From Blastopirellula sediminis (GTDB lineage: Bacteria > Planctomycetota > Planctomycetia > Pirellulales > Pirellulaceae): a DNA stretch of 64,000 bases. Below are positions 61,036 to 64,000 of this stretch, one piece after another; position 1 is the stretch's first letter; each line of letters begins with the position of its first letter. The position numbers and the translations under genes were made by a program. Under the pieces are notes generated by a model. The model saw only the letters and a list, made by a program, of their open reading frames with translations. It searched no databases and was not told the origin of the DNA. The stretch covers positions 496,001 through 560,000 of the forward strand of contig NZ_JAJKFT010000010.1 in NCBI RefSeq assembly GCF_020966755.1, read 5' to 3'.

Positions 61036-62142
61036 TTACAACAGGTTCACGATCCGATCGGCCAAACCGCGTTCGCCGACCACGACGTTCAACTTGCCCT
61101 CGGCGGCGATCTTCTCCAAGACCTCCAGCTCACGCAGCCGCATGAGCGTTGGGTTCTCGGCCAATAGCCGTGCGGTGTTCGCCTGGCTGCGCATTGCGGC
61201 CGTCTCTTCCCGTCGGAAGATCAGGTTCGCTTCCGCCGCCTTCTTGGCCTGCGTCACCTTGTTCAGCAGGTCCTTCATCTCGCCAGGCAGAATCACGTCC
61301 CGGACGCCGACCGTGATCAGCTCCAAACCGAGCGTTTCGGCCCGGCGGCGCGTAATCGCGGCGATCTCATCGGCGACGTTTTCCTTCTCCGCCAAGAAGA
61401 CGTCCAGCTCGCGAGCGCCGATGACCGCCCGTGCGGCCAGCTGCGTTTCGCGGTACAGGGCCTGCGCTACGTCAATCGTCGCAGCCGCCGCCTTCAGCGG
61501 ATCGACCACGCGGTAGGTCGCAACCAGGTTCAGCCGCAACGTCACCTTGTCGGCCGTCATGATCTCTTGACCTGCGACGTCAAGCGTTTGCTCACGCAGA
61601 TCGATCTCGACGACGCGAGCGTCGACCGTTTCGCGCCAGAACGCATAGACGCCAGGCTCCAGCGTCTCTACGTACTTACCGTCGTAGAACAGCACGCCCC
61701 GGTGGAACCGCTGCACTTCGCAGACGTCGAGCGCCGCGCGAACCAACGGCTCCCGCGCAATGCGCGATAGGTGGTTGCGCTGCAGACGAACATCCCGCGC
61801 GTCGTAGCGCTCGATCTCGACCTTCCGCTGACCATTCCAGTAGACGTACAGGCCTGGCTTCAGGATCCGGTCGAAACGACCGTCGATCATGACGATCGCC
61901 CGCTCGTGTTCGGTCAAGTCAATGACGACCGCCTGGTCGCCTAGCTTGCCGCTACGCGCGATGACGTCGAGCTTGTCGTGACGCAGCCACGGATCGCGGC
62001 GCGAGACGACGTCAACTTGCTGCTTGCGGAGGATTCCAAACAGTCGATGACGACCTGGGGCGAGCACGCCGACAAACTCGCCGTCGACAAAGTGCAGACC
62101 CGCTTCGTAGGTTTGAATGAGAACTTGCTGGTAGAATTTCAT
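61036..62142 (-). CDS. SPFH/Band 7 (slipin-like) protein
   Basis: 368 aa. The ATG at 62142 (MKFYQQVLIQTYEAG) has AGGAG 11 bases before it; a second ATG at 62151 has only two bases of spacing. Two Band 7-type repeats are visible: ERAIVMIDGRFDRILKPGLYVYW (~78-100) and QRFHRGVLFYDGKYVETLEPGVYAFW (~144-169), with SPFH core TADKVTLRLNLVATYRVVDP (~196-215) and an Ala/Glu-rich coiled coil (~285-345: ANLIFRREETAAMRSQANTARLL). No TM helix is obvious at the very start, so attachment may be peripheral. It probably scaffolds membrane protein complexes or proteases; no NfeD gene is nearby. Confidence 0.85.
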   Translation of the reverse strand: MKFYQQVLIQTYEAGLHFVDGEFVGVLAPGRHRLFGILRKQQVDVVSRRDPWLRHDKLDVIARSGKLGDQAVVIDLTEHERAIVMIDGRFDRILKPGLYVYWNGQRKVEIERYDARDVRLQRNHLSRIAREPLVRAALDVCEVQRFHRGVLFYDGKYVETLEPGVYAFWRETVDARVVEIDLREQTLDVAGQEIMTADKVTLRLNLVATYRVVDPLKAAAATIDVAQALYRETQLAARAVIGARELDVFLAEKENVADEIAAITRRRAETLGLELITVGVRDVILPGEMKDLLNKVTQAKKAAEANLIFRREETAAMRSQANTARLLAENPTLMRLRELEVLEKIAAEGKLNVVVGERGLADRIVNLL

Positions 62143-62592
62143 GGTCGTCATTACTCCTGTTCCGCTCGTCGATTAACGCATCGGAATCGGCTCCTAAAAA
62201 AACAAATGGGTGAAAAGTACGAAATTCAATTCGGTCGTGATTGTGCGTGTACGAAAAATGCCTTCCAGGAGGCGAACGTTCGCCGCGATCCCATCTTTTG
62301 CAACGGGGGATCGTCGGTGCGCACCGTGCGCCAACGGCGTCGTCCTGCTTGGTGCGCACCCGTCTCCTCGAAAGGAGAACCAGGCGTGCCGGCCGCAGAG
62401 TTCGGCCAGAGGCGGCTTCGATGCGGACCGTTCGTCCCGCAGAGCCGCAAGCAAATGGCGCCGCCGACAAAGCGATCGTCATTCTCGGCATCTCCACCAG
62501 GCGGCCGAAGCCAAATGGCGTAGTTGCGTTGACCGACAAGGCGCCGCGTCGACGACTGATCGTGGGAAAGTCGCATCCCTTCAGGCGGTTGT
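62143..62592. other. Region before the tRNA array, no gene found
   Basis: 450 bases with only short open frames in all phases. Two copies of the palindrome GGTGCGCACC lie near 62315 and 62359, and a hairpin TCTCCTCGAAAGGAGA lies near 62372. No tRNA-like T-loop (TTCGAA-type) is visible before 62593. It may be non-coding leader of the array or decayed DNA. Confidence 0.5.
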
Positions 62593-62664
62593 GAACCGTG
62601 CAAGATTCGAACTTGCTACTTCCAGATTGCTTGTCTGGTGCTCTACCAATTGAGCTAACGGTAA
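62593..62664 (-). tRNA. tRNA-like unit A, anticodon position AGC (Ala-like), degenerate
   Basis: Reading the minus strand: D stem GCTC/GAGC with GGTA in the loop, anticodon stem CCAGA/TCTGG, and T arm GCAAG-TTCGAAT-CTTGC are intact. Two faults: only five acceptor pairs form (ACCGT/ACGGT), and the anticodon loop CAAGCAA has A where U33 is universal. Anticodon A34 is also not used for Ala in bacteria. Likely a pseudo-tRNA or a specialised tRNA. Confidence 0.55.
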
Positions 62665-62695
62665 TGGTCTGGCGCGCTCTTGGCGCACCAGGGGA

Positions 62696-62762
62696 GCAGT
62701 GGGCGGGATTCAAACCCGCTACCGGCTTCCTTAGCCGACGTCCTCATATTGGACACCACACG
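62696..62762 (-). tRNA. tRNA-like unit B, anticodon position AGG (Pro-like), degenerate
   Basis: The minus strand shows T arm GCGGG-TTTGAAT-CCCGC, anticodon arm TCGGC-TAAGGAA-GCCGG, and a D arm GTCC/GGAC with an AATATGA loop lacking the conserved GG. Only four acceptor pairs form, the variable loop is two bases long, and position 33 is A. Unlikely to be a normal tRNA. Confidence 0.45.
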
Positions 62763-62868
62763 AGAAACGCGACCGTCGAACCCGTATTCGCGGAACAGGG
62801 TCGGCCCATCTGAACAAGAGGCCGCCGCGCCGCCGGAGCATCACGCTTCTCTATGCTTGCATCAAAAA

Positions 62869-62940
62869 AACGTCGGCGGGAATCGAACCCGCGGTTCAAA
62901 CCGTTTTGCAGACGGTCGGCTGGCCATCAGCGGCGACGTT
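62869..62940 (-). tRNA. tRNA-Cys (GCA)
   Basis: Acceptor AACGTCG pairs perfectly with CGACGTT; D stem GCTG/CAGC; anticodon arm ACCGT-CTGCAAA-ACGGT with U33 and anticodon GCA; T arm GCGGG-TTCGATT-CCCGC. Position 8 is C, not U. No CCA is encoded. 72 bases. Confidence 0.85.
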
Positions 62941-62950
62941 GAAATAAAGC

Positions 62951-63022
62951 GGCTCACCCAGGAGTCGAACCTGGCCTACGACCTTCGCGGGATCGCGTGC
63001 GAATCCAACACACTCGCAAGCC
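62951..63022 (-). tRNA. tRNA-like unit, anticodon position GCG (Arg-like)
   Basis: Acceptor GGCTTGC/GTGAGCC (two G-T pairs), D stem GTGT/GCAC, anticodon arm CGATC-CCGCGAA-GGTCG, T arm CCAGG-TTCGACT-CCTGG. The stems are good, but position 33 is C and the GCG anticodon is unusual, since bacteria use ACG for Arg CGN. It begins 10 bases from the Cys tRNA. Confidence 0.6.
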
Positions 63023-63032
63023 GAAAAGAGGA

Positions 63033-63222
63033 AATGACTAATGCCTAAGTCCTAATGTCTAACGACGTTTCGTAGCATCCTACGACTATTCGCTGCGGCA
63101 TCCCGAATATTGGAGACGAGCGAAAAAAGGCGGATTGCGGCGTCTAAAACAGAAGACATTTCGACGAAGCGCGGGGCAACAGCTCCGGCATTAGACATTG
63201 GTCATTAGACATTAGGCATTTA
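63033..63222. repeat. Inverted copies of a TTAGACATTAGG word
   Basis: GACTAATGCCTAAG and CCTAATGTCTAA at about 63036-63062 are mirrored by CATTAGACATTGG and CATTAGACATTAGGCATT at about 63189-63220. The ~190-base unit between the Arg-like and Met-like tRNAs holds no tRNA and no ORF of note. Confidence 0.5.
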
Positions 63223-63228
63223 TAAGTC

Positions 63229-63294
63229 GCGGACGCGGGAGTCGAACCCGCTGCCCGAAGCTTATGAGACTTCGTCGAGCTCCGGCTCGTCCGC
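63229..63294 (-). tRNA. tRNA with CAT anticodon (Met-type), short
   Basis: Acceptor GCGGACG pairs perfectly with CGTCCGC; anticodon arm GAAGT-CTCATAA-GCTTC with U33 and CAT; T arm GCGGG-TTCGACT-CCCGC. The D arm is very small (AGC-CGGA-GCT type), giving only 66 bases in total. Elongator Met, initiator or Ile2 cannot be decided. Confidence 0.7.
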
Positions 63295-63322
63295 AATGAA
63301 AAGTTGTGAAGGGAAGGGGAGT

Positions 63323-63403
63323 GCGCCGGGACGGAGTTGAACCGCCACAGTTCGAAAACGAGTGGTTTACAGCCACTGGGGCTCGCCGATGCCCAGCCGA
63401 CGC
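63323..63403 (-). tRNA. tRNA-Tyr (GTA)
   Basis: Acceptor GCGTCGG/CCGGCGC (one T-G pair), D stem GGGC/GCCC, anticodon arm AGTGG-CTGTAAA-CCACT with U33 and GTA, a long class II variable arm (CGTTTTCGAACTGT) and T arm GGCGG/CCGTC. 81 bases. No CCA. Confidence 0.85.
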
Positions 63404-63414
63404 ATAGTTGTAGT

Positions 63415-63491
63415 GGCACGAGTGAGAGTCGAACTCACAAAGTCACGAAGTTCTGAGCTTCGCCGCTTTGCCAAGGTTTGCGTACCGTGCC
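63415..63491 (-). tRNA. tRNA with CAG anticodon (Leu-type), short variable arm
   Basis: Acceptor GGCACGG/TCGTGCC, D stem CGC/GCG, anticodon arm CGAAG-CTCAGAA-CTTCG with U33 and CAG, T arm GTGAG-TTCGACT-CTCAC. The variable segment is about 7 bases, while bacterial Leu tRNAs have a long variable arm. 77 bases; no CCA. Confidence 0.7.
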
Positions 63492-63540
63492 TAATTAATT
63501 GAGCGGAAACTGTTGCAATTTGTTACCGCTTTTTCTGCAG

Positions 63541-63616
63541 CGCCCCTGACGGGATTTGAACCTGCGACCTCCGCCGTGACAAAGCGGCGAGCACTCCGGG
63601 CTGCTCTACAGGGGCG
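63541..63616 (-). tRNA. tRNA-Asp (GTC)
   Basis: Acceptor CGCCCCT/AGGGGCG is perfect; D stem GAGC/GCTC; anticodon arm CCGCT-TTGTCAC-GGCGG with U33 and GTC; T loop TTCAAAT. The T stem has one A-C mismatch and one G-T pair. 76 bases; no CCA. Confidence 0.82.
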
Positions 63617-63657
63617 TTTTTTTCGTAGGATCTCCGATGCGTCGCACCGCAGCACAC

Positions 63658-63791
63658 TAGCCCGAGGCGCGAGCCGAGGGAAAGCGGCCGTGACGCAATG
63701 TCGAAACCAGAATGACGAAAGCGGCGTCACTTTCTTTCTTCCGCTTTCAGCGATCTTCCCAACGCATTCCCTCGGCTTGCGCCTCGGGCTA
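63658..63791. repeat. REPIN-like inverted pair inside the tRNA array
   Basis: TAGCCCGAGGCGCGAGCCGA at 63658-63677 faces CATTCCCTCGGCTTGCGCCT (63765-63784, ending GGGCTA at 63791). The two arms are relatives of the words at 42354 and 43537 and lie about 80 bases apart. A wider pair TCGTAGGATC (63623) and GATCCTACGA (63838) brackets it. Confidence 0.6.
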
Positions 63792-63851
63792 GTGTTGGAC
63801 AAGAGTTAAATTGGTCATCGCATTTGGTCCGCACAGCGGATCCTACGAGGC

Positions 63852-63925
63852 TGCGAGAGCTGGAATCGAACCAGCGTCAACCTGATTCAAAGTCAGGCAT
63901 CACTACCAACAGCGAACCTCTCGCA
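63852..63925 (-). tRNA. tRNA-Gln (TTG)
   Basis: Acceptor TGCGAGA pairs perfectly with TCTCGCA; D stem TCGC/GTGA with GG in the loop; anticodon arm CCTGA-CTTTGAA-TCAGG with U33 and TTG; T arm GCTGG-TTCGATT-CCAGC. 74 bases; no CCA. The array probably continues past the window end. Confidence 0.88.
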
Positions 63926-64000
63926 ACATCAATCACGAACCGAATTGTCAAAGATCAAAATCGCCGAAACGTCGTTTCGGACCTCGCGGCGCGCTCCCCC

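Noticed and set aside
62160-62590. Short plus and minus open frames before the tRNA array
   Set aside because: Overlapping frames in all phases with Arg-rich composition and no ribosome-binding sites; best seen as non-coding.
62776-62805. Possible further tRNA between unit B and tRNA-Cys
   Set aside because: A T-loop-like GTCGAACCCG is present, but no matching T stem, anticodon arm or acceptor could be built.

Overview
The window looks like chromosomal DNA of a planctomycete, most likely a member of Pirellulaceae (Blastopirellula/Bremerella-like). The evidence is GC-rich DNA, a DUF1559 protein with a prepilin-type N-terminus, two SHD1-domain secreted proteins, a GYF_2-domain membrane protein, an NPCBM protein, TTG starts, and four membrane proteins that share an NPYRSP-type C-terminal tail. 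No 16S/23S rRNA, IS transposase, prophage or CRISPR array was seen, so the assignment rests on gene content alone.

Layout. 0.1-3 kb: an uncharacterised membrane protein faces a cysH-rrf2 pair (APS reductase and an Rrf2 regulator) whose upstream region carries an IscR-like inverted repeat. 3-8.5 kb: a Kef-type antiporter, rhamnulokinase plus a Gfo/Idh/MocA oxidoreductase, a DUF4253 protein and a small membrane protein. 8.8-11.8 kb: ferrous iron uptake (feoA-feoA-feoB plus a small Cys-rich membrane protein) behind a perfect 7-1-7 palindrome. 11.9-14.8 kb: a GYF_2 protein and an M3 oligopeptidase. 14.8-19.5 kb: four tandem paralogous membrane proteins, each an internally duplicated TM-TM-YcxB-like unit ending in NPYRSP. 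19.7-24.7 kb: an Asn-rich secreted protein, a response regulator, peptide deformylase and a multi-TM protein with PH-like segments.

24.9-31.1 kb: a compact six-gene operon (vWA, TPR, ExbB/TolQ, ExbD, ExbD, TPR) that probably forms an energised envelope complex. 31.3-39.1 kb, mostly minus strand: a lipoprotein plus DUF1559 protein, ThuA-like and thioredoxin-like secreted proteins, a TadE-TadE-TadG set and a Tat-exported beta-propeller. 39.2-42.2 kb: a 1001-aa SF2 helicase. 42.2-44.7 kb: a stand-alone SecD-like lipoprotein between two copies of a 130-bp direct repeat, then a 1.3-kb repeat-rich gap without genes. 44.7-58.4 kb: secreted proteins, namely a TPR/DPFGAP-repeat protein, a large beta-rich protein, two SHD1 paralogs and a 1517-aa S9 peptidase with a VHL-beta domain inserted at the N-terminal side and a DUF885 metallopeptidase at the C-terminus. 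58.4-62.1 kb, minus strand: a metzincin-like protease with NPCBM domain, a small acidic protein and an SPFH/slipin protein.

62.6-64.0 kb: a minus-strand tRNA array with recognisable Cys, Tyr, Asp, Gln, Met-anticodon and Leu-anticodon tRNAs, plus three tRNA-like units with abnormal anticodon loops or acceptor stems. A REPIN-like inverted pair sits inside it. The most notable items are the VHL-S9-DUF885 fusion, the divergent tRNA array, the tandem YcxB/NPYRSP family and the two candidate operators for sulfur and iron control.
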